Shown here one piece after another: positions 41,505 to 53,400 of a DNA stretch of 64,000 bases (position 1 is the stretch's first letter; each line of letters begins with the position of its first letter). The DNA is from Gemmatimonadota bacterium. Its GTDB lineage: Bacteria > Gemmatimonadota > Gemmatimonadetes > Gemmatimonadales > Gemmatimonadaceae. Under the pieces are notes generated by a model. It was given only the letters and a program-made list of their open reading frames with translations, ran no database searches and had not been told where the DNA came from. The stretch lies in the NCBI GenBank assembly GCA_016191225.1, contig JACPPC010000003.1, positions 1 through 64,000 of the forward strand, read 5' to 3'. The translations under genes were made by a program, and so were the position numbers.

Positions 41505-42734
41505 ATGCGCACACTCGCCGCCGCACGCGCCCGCCGCGTCCTCGCCCTCGCCGTCCTCGCCCTCGCCGTCCTCGCCGTCGCGCCCGCCGCCGTCGTGCGC
41601 GCGCAGCTCATGACCATCGACACGTCCGGCGATGCCGGCATCCATCAGCTCGTCGCCCGCCTCGACCTCGAGAAGTACAAGGCCACCATCAAGGGGCTCA
41701 CGAAGTTCGGCGACCGACGCCAGGGCACGAAGCGCAATCGCGACGCCGTCGACTGGATCGAGGCGCAGCTCAGGAGCTACGGCTGCGGCGACGTCGAGCG
41801 CATCAGGTACGACTACCAGCCGCCGCCGCCATCGCCGCGGCGCGTGCCCCTCGCTCCCGATCAGGGCCAGGGTGGCAGCCGCCTGCGCGGCAACCGCGTT
41901 CGCACCGGCGTGAACATGGACTCGCTGCGCCAGCCCGATCCCGCCATTCGCGCCACCGACGCCGAGCCCACGACCCCGGGGCCGCGCGAGCAGGTGGTGT
42001 GCACCAAGGTCGGCAGCACGCACCCCGAGGAGATGTATATCGTGGGCGGGCACATGGACGGCCACGGCTGGAACGAGGCCGCCAACGACGACGGCAGCGG
42101 CACCGCGCTCGTCATGGAGCTGGCGCGCATCTTCAGCTCCCCCGACGTGCGGACCGACCGCACGATCCGCTTCGCCCTCTGGAACAACGAGGAGACCGGC
42201 CTCAACGGCGCCCGCGCCTACGTCGCCCAGCGACAAGCCCTGCAGGGCAAGGAAGATCCGCCGGGCTCGGGCAAGTACCCCGAGCCCCGGTGGCTCGGCA
42301 TGATCCAGCACGACATGATGCTCTGGGACCACGGCATGCCCCTCGCCGACGGCACGCTCCCCAGGGAGCAGCGCCCCGAGGCCGACGTGAACATCGAGTT
42401 CCAGTCCCGGTCGGCAATGGCCGAGCCCAGCGCCAGGCTCGCCTGGTTCTTCCACGCCGCCAACGAGCGATTCGCGACCGACTATCCGGCCACGGTCGGG
42501 CCGCACATGACCAACACCGACTCGGAGCCCTTCCAGAACCTGGTCCCCAGCATCAGCCTGCGGGAAAACGAGCGCGGCAGGGAGATCGGCGCCGGCTGGG
42601 ATCCGAACTGGCACCAGCCGTCGGACGTGTTCGCCACCTACAGCGACAAGGACTTCCGGCTCGGGCTCAACGCGGCCCAGACCACGCTTGGTGCCGTGGC
42701 GCGCCTCGTTGGCGCGAAGCTCGTGATGAAGTAG
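41505..42734 (+). CDS. Secreted M28-family zinc aminopeptidase-like peptidase
   Basis: A 409-residue exported peptidase. The signal peptide is an Ala/Leu/Val repeat coded by a 15-bp tandem repeat (41538-41567). Zinc and catalytic motifs are GGHMDGHG, NDDGSG, the NNEETG acid pair and WHQPSD. A mid-length domain between the first two sets carries a VCTKVGSTHPEEMYIVG strand. Likely a periplasmic or secreted exopeptidase. Confidence 0.88.
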   Translation: MRTLAAARARRVLALAVLALAVLAVAPAAVVRAQLMTIDTSGDAGIHQLVARLDLEKYKATIKGLTKFGDRRQGTKRNRDAVDWIEAQLRSYGCGDVERIRYDYQPPPPSPRRVPLAPDQGQGGSRLRGNRVRTGVNMDSLRQPDPAIRATDAEPTTPGPREQVVCTKVGSTHPEEMYIVGGHMDGHGWNEAANDDGSGTALVMELARIFSSPDVRTDRTIRFALWNNEETGLNGARAYVAQRQALQGKEDPPGSGKYPEPRWLGMIQHDMMLWDHGMPLADGTLPREQRPEADVNIEFQSRSAMAEPSARLAWFFHAANERFATDYPATVGPHMTNTDSEPFQNLVPSISLRENERGREIGAGWDPNWHQPSDVFATYSDKDFRLGLNAAQTTLGAVARLVGAKLVMK

Positions 42735-42752
42735 CGCCCGGCTGCCGCACCG

Positions 42753-42774
42753 GCGCCCGCCCGCCGCCGGGCGC
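42753..42774. terminator. Hairpin between convergent genes
   Basis: A 7-bp stem (42753-42759 with 42768-42774) and 8-base loop lie between the M28 peptidase and the convergent PEP-CTERM gene. No T-run. Confidence 0.35.
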
Positions 42775-42783
42775 GGTCGCGCG

Positions 42784-43470
42784 CTACCGCGCGCCGCGCC
42801 GCCGCACGAGCAACACCGCCGCCAACCCCGCCGGCATGAGCAGCAGCGTGGTGGGCTCGGGCACCGTCGACACGCCGGATGCGTCGCGAATCGTGATCGT
42901 CCCCGACTCGAGCGGGTCGTACGACTGCAGCGACTCGGGGTCCTGGAAGGGGTCGTGCACCGGGTCGCCCGACGCGAAGCTCTGGCCGGCGTAGCTCGCG
43001 TAGTTGCACCCCGTCCACCAGAAGCAGTGCTCGCTCGGGGCCACCGCGTACACGCCGTCCACGAGCGTCGGGGCGCCGAGCCCGCCCGCGAACAGCATCG
43101 CGGCGCCGATCTTGAAGCCGAGCCGGTTGAGGCCGAGGTCGTTCTGGTAGAGCGCGAAGCCGCCCCCCTGGCCGCCGTCGAACAGCAGCACCGACGGCGC
43201 CTCTGCCGTCGCCAGCATCACGTCGAGCGGGCCGTTCAGGTAGCGCACGCTGGTCACGCCGCACACGAGCACCGCGCCCGTGCCGCCGCCGCACACGGCC
43301 GGCGATCGGTCCAGCTCGAACGACAGCCTGAAGCTGGCCGTCGGACTCGGCGCATTGCCGGTGTAGCGGTAGATCCCGTCGAGGGTCAGCGACACGCGTT
43401 GCGCGCTCGCGGTGCCGGTGGAGGCGACGAGCGCAGTGGCGATGAACAACCGATGGATGTTCCGTATCAT
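42784..43470 (-). CDS. PEP-CTERM sorting-domain protein
   Basis: A 228-residue secreted protein with a signal peptide (ATALVASTGTASAQ) and a C-terminal VPEPTTLLLMPAGLAAVLLV segment followed by Arg residues: the PEP-CTERM signal cut by an exosortase. The body is beta-rich with two Cys pairs. No exosortase is in the window. An imperfect dyad (43551-43565, gtagcaacgtgttac) lies upstream of its start. Confidence 0.85.
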   Translation of the reverse strand: MIRNIHRLFIATALVASTGTASAQRVSLTLDGIYRYTGNAPSPTASFRLSFELDRSPAVCGGGTGAVLVCGVTSVRYLNGPLDVMLATAEAPSVLLFDGGQGGGFALYQNDLGLNRLGFKIGAAMLFAGGLGAPTLVDGVYAVAPSEHCFWWTGCNYASYAGQSFASGDPVHDPFQDPESLQSYDPLESGTITIRDASGVSTVPEPTTLLLMPAGLAAVLLVRRRGAR

Positions 43471-43658
43471 GCTGGCTCCGGAGGTGGTCTGGCCATCCGG
43501 CTGAAACGCAAGATGTGTGCACGACCGCGCGCGACAACATAACTGGCTGTGTAGCAACGTGTTACGACATGCAGTCCGGGCAGCTCCCCTGTGGCTTTCG
43601 GGCCCGGTTGTGGCACCAGGGGCTCCTCCCCCTCGCACCGCTCGTCGGGCGGCCGGGG

Positions 43659-44189
43659 TCAGGCCGGTCGCCCGCGGCGACCCAGCCACTCCACGATCGC
43701 CGCGCCGAATGGTGGGAGGTCCTTCGGCACGCGGCTGCTCACGATGTTGCCGTCCACAACCACCGGGGCGTCGACCCAGGTGGCGCCGGCATTGGTCACG
43801 TCGTCGCGGATGCCGACCGTGCTGGTGAGCTTCCGACCGCGCACGATGCCCGCCGAGATGAGGATCCAGGGGCCATGGCAGATGGTGGCGATCAGGCCGC
43901 CGGCCTCGTGCACCTCGCGCACAAGGCGCAGCACGTCGGCGTCGCGCCGCAGCTTGTCGGGGGCCCATCCGCCCGGGGCGACGATGCCCGCCAGCGACGA
44001 CGCCTTCACGTCGCGCACCTGCAGGTCCATCGTGGCGGGGTAGCCGTGCTTGCCGCGGCAGCTCGCCTCGCCCATGCCGGCCAACGGGGCGGCGTAGCCA
44101 GCCTCCTCGAGCCTCAGCTTCGGGTACCAGACTTCGAGGTCCTCGTACTCGGGACCGCACAGGACGAGGACGGTGCCCGTGGCGCTCAC
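43659..44189 (-). CDS. PfpI/DJ-1-family protein
   Basis: A 176-residue protein from GTG 44189. The nucleophile elbow ATICHGPW contains the family Cys, with VLVLCGPEYEDLEVWYP at the N terminus and APGGWAPDKLR before it. These proteins act as protein deglycases, chaperones or glyoxalases; which one is not determined. A short membrane-protein gene lies 23 bp upstream. Confidence 0.85.
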   Translation of the reverse strand: MSATGTVLVLCGPEYEDLEVWYPKLRLEEAGYAAPLAGMGEASCRGKHGYPATMDLQVRDVKASSLAGIVAPGGWAPDKLRRDADVLRLVREVHEAGGLIATICHGPWILISAGIVRGRKLTSTVGIRDDVTNAGATWVDAPVVVDGNIVSSRVPKDLPPFGAAIVEWLGRRGRPA

Positions 44190-44212
44190 TTCCGGAATGC
44201 CGCGCGGCGTGG

Positions 44213-44380
44213 CTACTTCCCCTTGCGCGCCGCCATCGCGTCCTGCGCCCACGTGAGCGGAATGATGAACAGCGGCGTGAGGAAGACGCCCAGCAGCGAG
44301 TTGATCCAGATGAGCGCGAGGTAGAAGGCGCCCATGCCCAGACCTGCCCACAGCGTGCCAAGGGGACCATGCGTTTCCAC
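44213..44380 (-). CDS. Small two-helix membrane protein
   Basis: A 55-residue protein from GTG 44380 with two hydrophobic helices (GLGMGAFYLALIWINSLLGV and FLTPLFIIPLTW) and a basic tail. Family not recognised. Same direction as the PfpI gene and 23 bp upstream of it. Confidence 0.55.
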   Translation of the reverse strand: METHGPLGTLWAGLGMGAFYLALIWINSLLGVFLTPLFIIPLTWAQDAMAARKGK

Positions 44381-44445
44381 GCGGCTTCTCCGTGCGAGGG
44401 GGAACGAGTGCGAAGTGTAGCCGTGCGTTCCGGCAGGCGCCAGCA

Positions 44446-45483
44446 GTGACGATCGCCGCGGGGAGCCGGCCCGCGAATCTCCCTCGGTCGGGTCGCGTGG
44501 TGCCGCCCCTCGTCGCCCGGGTGCGCGAGGCGCTGTCGGGCGAGCGCGACGGTGAGGCGCGGCGATTCGTGCTCGCCGTGTCGGGGGGACTGGACTCGAT
44601 GGCCCTCCTGCGGGCGTCGATCCGGGCCGGCATGCGCGGCCGCATCGCCGCGGTGGCCACCTTCGACCACGGCACCGGCAGGTCCGCGACCGCGGCGGCG
44701 GCGCTGGTGGCACGCGTCGCCGACGCGAACGGGGTCCGCTGCGAGTCGGGGCGCGCCCCCCCGGGCACGGTGCGCACCGAGGCGGCGTGGCGCGACCTGC
44801 GGCACGGCTTCCTGCGTGACGTCGCGCGCCGTCACCGCGCCGAAGTCGCCACCGCGCACACGCGCGACGACCAGGTCGAGACCGTCGCCATGCGCATCCT
44901 GCGCGGGTCGGGCGCGCGCGGCCTCGCGGGGCTCGACGCCGACGGCGACGTGGTTCGTCCCCTGCTCACGAGCACGCGCGCCGAGCTCGCCGCCTTCGCC
45001 GCGGCCGAGGGCCTCGCGTTCGCCCACGACCCGACAAACGACGACCGCCGCTATTTCCGGAACCGGATGCGCCTCGAGCTCCTCCCGGCGCTCTGCGCGG
45101 CCAATCCCGGCTTCGACCGGTGGCTGCTCGTCCTCGCCGGCCGCGCGGCGGCGCTCCGCCGCGACATCGAGGCGCTCGCGGCGCGCATTCCGATGCGGTA
45201 CGAGCCGTTCGGCACCTGGCTCGTCGATCGCGGCGCCCTGACCGGGCTCGGTGCCGAGGCGCTCGCCACCCTCTGGCCGGCGGTGGCGGCCCGGGCCGGG
45301 ATCACCCTCGACCGGCGCGGAACCGCCCGGCTGGCCCGGTTTACGGAAACCGGGAGCACGGGGGGGCGCGTCCAGCTCTCGGGAAGGCACGAGGTCGTGC
45401 TCCGCCGGAACGAGGTCGCGCTCGGACCGCTCGGGGCGCCGGGACAGAGCCGGCGCAAGGCGCCGCGCCGGGGACCGCGATAG
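44446..45483 (+). CDS. tilS: tRNA(Ile)-lysidine synthase
   Basis: A PP-loop ATPase of 345 residues that makes lysidine in the tRNA(Ile) CAU anticodon. The P-loop SGGLDS, the HTRDDQVET segment, the RPLL motif and DPTNDDRRYFRNRMR are diagnostic. The C-terminal TilS domain is short. GTG 44446 is the assumed start; GTG 44497 is nearer the usual start and fits equally well. First gene of a plus-strand housekeeping run. Confidence 0.9.
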   Translation: MTIAAGSRPANLPRSGRVVPPLVARVREALSGERDGEARRFVLAVSGGLDSMALLRASIRAGMRGRIAAVATFDHGTGRSATAAAALVARVADANGVRCESGRAPPGTVRTEAAWRDLRHGFLRDVARRHRAEVATAHTRDDQVETVAMRILRGSGARGLAGLDADGDVVRPLLTSTRAELAAFAAAEGLAFAHDPTNDDRRYFRNRMRLELLPALCAANPGFDRWLLVLAGRAAALRRDIEALAARIPMRYEPFGTWLVDRGALTGLGAEALATLWPAVAARAGITLDRRGTARLARFTETGSTGGRVQLSGRHEVVLRRNEVALGPLGAPGQSRRKAPRRGPR

Positions 45484-45602
45484 CCGCGTGGGGGTACCCC
45501 GGAGGGGCGGCGCTCGGTAGCCTTCGAGGGTGGGCGTAGCGCAGGTCGCCGCACTCACGCGGCAAGCGCCCGGCCCGGATGGCCGGTGGTTGGGGAGCAT
45601 CA

Positions 45603-46154
45603 GTGACCGCAGCGGCGGCCGATCCGCGCCTCCTCGGGCGCACCGTCAAGCGAGTGCCGTTTTCGGCGGCGCAGATCGCGACCCGCGTGGCCGCGCTGGG
45701 CGCCGAAATCACGGCGGCCTACCCGGACGGCGAGCTGCTCGTGCTCGGGTTGCTCAAGGGGAGCTTCATCTTCCTGAGCGACCTGGTGCGGCAGATCGAG
45801 CGCCCGCTGCAGGTCGACTTCCTGGTGGCGTCGAGCTACGGCGACGCCACCGAGTCGAGCGGGCTGGTGCGGCTCGTGTACGATCCGGAAACCCGGCTGG
45901 AGGGCAGGAACATTCTGTTGGTGGAGGACATCGTGGACTCGGGGCGCACCCTCACCCGGCTCATGGACCTCCTGCTCCAGCGCCAGCCGAAGTCGCTCGA
46001 GATCTGCGCCCTGCTCGACAAGCACGTCGCCCAGCACCTGCGCTACCCGGTCAAGTTCACCGGCTTCGACGCCCCCAACGAGTTCCTCGTCGGATACGGG
46101 CTCGACCATGCCGAGAACTTCCGTCATCTGCCATACATCGCCAGCCTGCAATAA
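45603..46154 (+). CDS. hpt: Hypoxanthine phosphoribosyltransferase
   Basis: A 183-residue enzyme. The PRPP loop is VLLVEDIVDSGRTL and the purine-contact loop is ALLDKHVA...FTGFDAPN. It salvages hypoxanthine and guanine. GTG 45603 is chosen over ATG 45579 because GGGGAG lies 6 bp upstream. tilS-hpt-ftsH order is common in many bacteria. Confidence 0.95.
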   Translation: MTAAAADPRLLGRTVKRVPFSAAQIATRVAALGAEITAAYPDGELLVLGLLKGSFIFLSDLVRQIERPLQVDFLVASSYGDATESSGLVRLVYDPETRLEGRNILLVEDIVDSGRTLTRLMDLLLQRQPKSLEICALLDKHVAQHLRYPVKFTGFDAPNEFLVGYGLDHAENFRHLPYIASLQ

Positions 46155-46166
46155 GATCAACCAGCC

Positions 46167-48179
<2,013 letters not shown>

Positions 48180-48202
48180 CGGGGGCCTCGAGGGACGCCC
48201 GG

Positions 48203-48249
48203 GGGCGGCGGGGTGCGGCATCTGGTCGCGCCCGCCGCCCTTCCTTATT
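48203..48249 (+). terminator. Rho-independent-type terminator after ftsH
   Basis: A perfect 10-bp G+C stem (48203-48212 with 48231-48240), 18-base loop, followed by a T-rich ttccttatt tract. The best terminator in the window. Confidence 0.7.
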
Positions 48250-48251
48250 GC

Positions 48252-48280
48252 TTGTGTGAGTCCCGAACCGCCAGTAATTT
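48252..48280 (+). promoter_or_regulatory. Candidate promoter for yggS-divIVA
   Basis: TTGTGT (48252-48257) and TAATTT (48275-48280) with a 17-bp spacer. The expected transcription start lies within about two bases of the yggS ATG at 48289, so the message would be nearly leaderless. The segment is unusually A+T-rich. Confidence 0.4.
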
Positions 48281-48288
48281 TGCCTGCT

Positions 48289-48969
48289 ATGCCGTTTCCG
48301 GCCCTGCCCGCGGCCCTCGCCGACGTGCGGCGCCGGATCGCGGCGGCCGCGGCGCGTGGCGGGCACGGGCAGTCGGTCACCATCATCGCGGTGACCAAGT
48401 CCTTCGGGCCCGGGGCGCCGGCGGCCGCGTACGAGGCGGGACTCGCCGATGTTGGCGAGAACAAGGTGCAGGAAGCGCTCGACAAGATGGCCCGCGTCAC
48501 GGTGCCGGTGCGGTGGCACCTGATCGGCCACCTGCAGCGCAACAAGGTGAAGTTCACGGACCCGTTCGTGCTGGTGCACGGCATGGACTCGGCCCGGCTC
48601 GCCGACGCGCTGCATGCGCACGGGGTGTCGCGGGGCAAGCCGGTGCCGGCGCTGTTGCAGGTGAACGTGACGGGCGAGGCGACCAAGGGGGGCTACACGC
48701 CCCCCGACATCGCCGCGGAAGCGAGGCGGTTGCGGGCGCTGGACGGGCTGCACGTGGGCGGCGTCATGACCATGGCGCCGTTCGACGCACCGGAGCCGGT
48801 GCTGCGGGCGGCCTTTGGCGGGGCGCGGGAGGCACGATCCCGGCTGGCCGATGCGGGCCTGCCGGCCACGGAGCTGAGCATGGGAATGTCGGGAGACTTC
48901 GAGATCGCGGTCGAGGAGGGCGCCACGATGGTGCGCCTTGGCACGATCCTGTTCGGCACGAGGGGCTGA
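48289..48969 (+). CDS. yggS: PLP homeostasis protein (YggS/PROSC family)
   Basis: A 226-residue PLP-binding barrel protein. Lys37 in AVTKSFGP is the PLP-binding residue; IGHLQRNK, LQVNV and MGMSGDFE are family motifs. It buffers PLP and affects amino-acid metabolism. Its stop shares one base with the divIVA start. Confidence 0.95.
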   Translation: MPFPALPAALADVRRRIAAAAARGGHGQSVTIIAVTKSFGPGAPAAAYEAGLADVGENKVQEALDKMARVTVPVRWHLIGHLQRNKVKFTDPFVLVHGMDSARLADALHAHGVSRGKPVPALLQVNVTGEATKGGYTPPDIAAEARRLRALDGLHVGGVMTMAPFDAPEPVLRAAFGGAREARSRLADAGLPATELSMGMSGDFEIAVEEGATMVRLGTILFGTRG

Positions 48970-49550
48970 TGATCGACGAATCCTTCCACCTGACACCGCT
49001 CGACGTGCGTCGCTACGAGTTCGCGACGCAGATGCGCGGCTACGAGAAGGCGCGCGTGGACCAGTTCCGCGAGCAGGTGGCCGACGAGCTGGAGCGCCTC
49101 ACCCGCGTGAACCAGGAGCTCGACGCCAAGGCCAAGGGGCTCGCCGAGCAGCTCAAGGCCTTCCGCGACCGCGACAAGGCGCTCAACGACGCGCTCGTGA
49201 GCGCGCAGCAGCTGCGGGCCGAGATCCGCGAGCAGGCCGACCGCGAGTCGCAGCTCATCCTGCGCGAGGCCCGCGCCGAGGGGGACAAGCTGCTCGACCA
49301 GGCCCGCGCCGAGATCCGCAAGCTGCAGGTCGAGGTCGACAACCTCGAGCGGGTGCGCCGCACCTACCTGCTCTCGCTCCGCACGATCGCCGAGAAGCAG
49401 CTCGCCGAGGTCGAGGCGCTTGCCGGCGCGCCGCCGGTGGGCGGGGCCGCCGCGACCGGCGCCGACGCCGCCAACGGCGCGAAGGCCCCGAAGAGCGAGA
49501 CCCCCGCCCGCGGCAGCGGCTCCTGGCTCGACCAGATGGTCCGCGAGTAG
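48969..49550 (+). CDS. divIVA: DivIVA-domain coiled-coil protein
   Basis: A 193-residue protein. The N-terminal DivIVA lipid-binding segment (HLTPLDVRRYEF, RGYEKARVDQF) is followed by a long coiled coil (about residues 35-145) and a flexible Ala/Gly tail. DivIVA proteins mark cell poles or growth zones. Such proteins are unusual outside Gram-positive bacteria but occur in several diderm groups. Confidence 0.85.
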   Translation: MIDESFHLTPLDVRRYEFATQMRGYEKARVDQFREQVADELERLTRVNQELDAKAKGLAEQLKAFRDRDKALNDALVSAQQLRAEIREQADRESQLILREARAEGDKLLDQARAEIRKLQVEVDNLERVRRTYLLSLRTIAEKQLAEVEALAGAPPVGGAAATGADAANGAKAPKSETPARGSGSWLDQMVRE

Positions 49551-49557
49551 GAACGGC

Positions 49558-50415
49558 GTGACGGTTTCGCGCGACCGGCCGGTCACCGAGGGTCCCCTGC
49601 ACAGCCGCGCGCGCATCGACGCCGCGGCGTCGCTGGTGCGCATGCGCTGGCCGCAAGTGCCCGAGGTCGCGATCGTGCTCGGCACGGGGCTCGGCGCGCT
49701 GGCCCGCGAGATCGCGGTCGAGGCGCAGGTGCCCTACGGCGAGATTCCCGGCTTTCCCCTCAGCACGGTGGAGTCGCACGCCGGCCGGCTCGTCTGCGGC
49801 ACCCTCGAGGGGAAGCGGGTGATCGCGATGGAGGGGCGCTTCCATCGCTACGAGGGCTACTCGCTGCAACAGGTGACCTTCCCGGTGCGCGTGCTGCGCG
49901 CGCTCGGGGCGCCGGTGCTGGTCGTGTCGAACGCCTGCGGCGGGATGCACCCCCGATGGCAGGCGGGGGACCTGATGCTGATCGCCGACCACATCAACCT
50001 CACCGGCGACAGCCCCCTCATCGGGCCGAACGACGACAGCCTCGGGCCGCGCTTTCCCGACATGTCGGCCGCGTACGACGAGCCGCTGCGCGCGCTCGCG
50101 CGCGCGGTGGCGCGCGAGCGCGGCCTCGTGCTGCGCGAGGGAGTGTACGTCGCGGTCGCCGGCCCGAACCTCGAGACGCGCGCCGAGTACCGGATGCTGC
50201 GCGGCTTCGGCGCCGACGTGGTGGGCATGAGCACCGTCCCGGAGGTGACGGTCGCGGTGCACGGCGGGATGCGCGTGCTCGGCCTGTCGATCGTGACCGA
50301 CATGTGCCTCCCCGACGCCCTCGAGCCGGCGAGCCTCGAGAAGATCATCGCCACGGCGATGGGCGCGGAGCCGCACCTCGCGACGCTGGTGCGTGGCGTG
50401 CTGGGGCGCCTGTGA
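49558..50415 (+). CDS. punA: Purine nucleoside phosphorylase (PunA type)
   Basis: A 285-residue trimeric-type phosphorylase. The phosphate loop GTGLGALA, EGRFHRYEGY, SNACGGMHP and the GPNLETRAEYRM and VGMSTVPEV motifs are all present. It splits guanosine/inosine to base plus ribose-1-phosphate, complementing hpt upstream. GTG 49558; the stop overlaps the ileS start. Confidence 0.95.
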   Translation: MTVSRDRPVTEGPLHSRARIDAAASLVRMRWPQVPEVAIVLGTGLGALAREIAVEAQVPYGEIPGFPLSTVESHAGRLVCGTLEGKRVIAMEGRFHRYEGYSLQQVTFPVRVLRALGAPVLVVSNACGGMHPRWQAGDLMLIADHINLTGDSPLIGPNDDSLGPRFPDMSAAYDEPLRALARAVARERGLVLREGVYVAVAGPNLETRAEYRMLRGFGADVVGMSTVPEVTVAVHGGMRVLGLSIVTDMCLPDALEPASLEKIIATAMGAEPHLATLVRGVLGRL

Positions 50416-53400
50416 CCTCCACCCTGCCGGCCGCCGCGGCGCCGCGCTTCCGGCCGCTGCCCCCCGAGCGCGCCGCCGACGAGCTCGAGACGGAACTCCT
50501 CGCGCTCTGGGAGCGGGAGGGGCTCTTCGAGCGCTCGCTCGAGGCCCGCGCGGGCGCCACGCCGTGGGTCTTCTACGAGGGACCGCCGACGGCCAACGGG
50601 CGTCCCGGCATCCACCACGTCTTCGCCCGCACCCTTAAGGATCTCTTCTGCCGGCACCGTGCGATGCTGGGGTACGACGTCGCCCGCAAGGCGGGGTGGG
50701 ACACGCACGGCCTCCCGGTCGAGATCGAGGTCGAGAAGGCCCTCGGCATCAGCGGCAAGCAGGAGATCGAGCGGGTGGGCGTGGCGGCCTTCAACCAGAA
50801 GTGCCGCGAGAGCGTCTTCACCTACCGCGCCGAGTGGGAGAGGCTCTCGGCGCGCATCGGCTACTGGCTCGACTACGCCCGGCCGTACGTCACGTACAGC
50901 AACGAGTACGTGGAGAGCGTCTGGTGGGCGCTCAAGGCGTTGCACGGCAAGGGGCTGCTCACGCGCGGGCACAAGATCCTCCCCTACTGCCCCCGCTGCG
51001 GCACCGCCCTCTCGAGCCACGAGGTCGCCCTCGGCTACAAGGACGTCGAGGACCCGAGCGTGTACGTGGCCCTCGACCTCGTGGCCGACGAGAGCGGGGC
51101 GATGCCCGTGCAGGCGTCGGTCGACGGGCCGGGCTCCAATGCGTCGCATGCCGATGCCGGTGCCAGGGTCGCGCCGCGCGGCGGGCGGCGACGGATCCTC
51201 GTCTGGACCACCACGCCGTGGACCCTCGTGTCGAACGTGGCGCTGGCGGTGAATGCCGATCTCGCCTACCTCGAGGTGCGCAAGAAGTCGGGGGCCGCGT
51301 TCACGCTCATCCTCGCCGAGGGGCGGTGCCCCGGCGTGCTCGGCGCCGACTGGGCCGACCGCTGGGATGTGGTGGCGCGGCTCGCGGGGTCGCAGCTGGC
51401 GGGCCAGCGGTACCGGCGCCCGCTCGACTGGGCGGAGCTCCCCGCCGACGGGCGCCGCGAGGTGATCGTGGCCGAGTCGTTCGTGAGCGCCGACGACGGC
51501 AGCGGCGTGGTGCACATGGCCCCCGCCTTCGGTGCCGACGACTACGCCGCCGGCCAGCGCCACGGGCTCGCCTTCGCGCAGCCGGTGGACGGGCGCGGGC
51601 GCTTTCCCGAGGGGATGCCGGTGGTGGGCGGCCGGTTCGTGAAGGATGCCGACGCCGACATCGTGCACGAGCTCGAGCGGCGCGACGTGCTGTGGAAGGC
51701 GGGGAAGTTCCTCCATGCCTACCCCCACTGCTGGCGCTGCCAGACGCCGCTGCTGTACTACGCCCGCACCAGCTGGTTCGTGCGCACGAGCGCCTACAAG
51801 GACGACATGCTGGCGCGCAGCGCGGCGATGAACTGGAACCCGCCCGAGGTCGGGGCGGGACGGTTCGGCGAGTGGCTGGCGAACAACATCGACTGGGCGA
51901 TCAGCCGCGATCGCTACTGGGGCACGCCGCTGCCGGTCTGGGTGAACGACGCGAACCCCGACGAGGTCGAGGTGCTGGGCTCGTACGCCGAGCTCGCGGC
52001 GCGGGTCGGCCGGCCCCTCCCGGCCGACTTCGACCCGCACAAGCCGCACATCGACCAGTACACCTGGCCGGCTCCCTCCGGCACCGGGACGATGCGCCGC
52101 GCGAGCGAGGTGGTCGACACCTGGTTCGACTCGGGGTCGATGCCGTTCGCGCAGTGGCACTACCCGTTCGAGAACCGGAACGAGTTGCCGAGGGCCTTCC
52201 CGGCCGACTTCATCGCCGAGGGGGTGGACCAGACGCGGGGCTGGTTCTACTCCCTGCTGGCGATCGCCACCGGACTCGGCGACGCGCTGCCGAACAACGC
52301 GGCCGGCTCGGCGGCGCCGTACCGCGCGGTGGTGGTGAACGACATGGTGCTCGACGCCGAGGGGCTGAAGATGTCGAAGAGCCGCGGCAACATCGTGAAC
52401 CCGTGGGAGGTCGTGCCGCGCCACGGCGCCGACGCGGTGCGGCTCTTCCTGGTGCTGTCGAGCCAGGTCTGGGTGCCGCGGCGGTTCGACGAGCACGCGA
52501 TCCGCGAGACGGCGGGGCGCTTCCTCGTGACGCTCAAGAACGTCTACCACGGGATCTTCCGGCAGTTCGCGAACTTCGGGTGGGCGCCGGGGCCGCTCGA
52601 TCCGGCGATCGCCGACCGGCCGCTGCTCGACCGCTGGATCCTGTCGCGGTTCACGAGCGTGGAGCGCGAGGTGAACGGGCTGCTCACCGCGTTCGACGCC
52701 ACCGCCGCCGCGCGCGCGCTGGTGGAGTTCGTGGACGGGGACCTCTCGCGCTGGTACGTGCGGCTGTCGCGGCACCGCTTCTACGAGGTGGGCGAGGCCG
52801 ACAATCGCGCCGCCTTCGCCACGCTGCACGCGGTGCTGACGGGCTGCTGCCGGCTGCTCGCCCCGTTCGCGCCCTTCGTCACCGACTGGCTGCACCGCGA
52901 GCTGACGGGCACGAGCGTGCACCTGGCGGCGTTCACGGGAGCGGTGCCGGCCGCCGCGCACGATGCCGGCCTCGAGGCGGCGATGGCCGAGACGCGGGCG
53001 CTGGCCAACCTCGGCCGGGCGGCGCGCGAGGAGGCGAAGATCAACGTTCGGCAGCCGCTGGCGACCCTCACCTGCGTGGCGCCGTCGATGGCCGGGCAGG
53101 CGGCGAGCCTGCCCGCGGGGGAGCGGGCGCGGCTGATGGCCGACCTGCTGCGAGCCGAGCTGAACGTGAAGGAGGTGAAGTTCGTCGAGAACTCGGACGC
53201 CTTCGTCTCGCTCAAGGCGAAGCCGAACTTCCGCACGCTGGGGAAGGTCTTCGGCAAGCAGACGAACGCGGCCGCCGCGCAGGTGTCTAAGTTGAGCGGC
53301 GCGGACCTGCACGCCTTCCAGGCGGGCCGTCCGAGGGAAATCCGGGTCGGCGACCTGGTGCATGTGCTGACGGCCGACGACTTGACTATCGTTGCGGAGC

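Noticed and set aside
43551-43565. Imperfect dyad gtagcaacgtgttac as an operator
   Set aside because: One mismatch in a 6-bp arm and no nearby regulator; kept only as a note under the PEP-CTERM gene.
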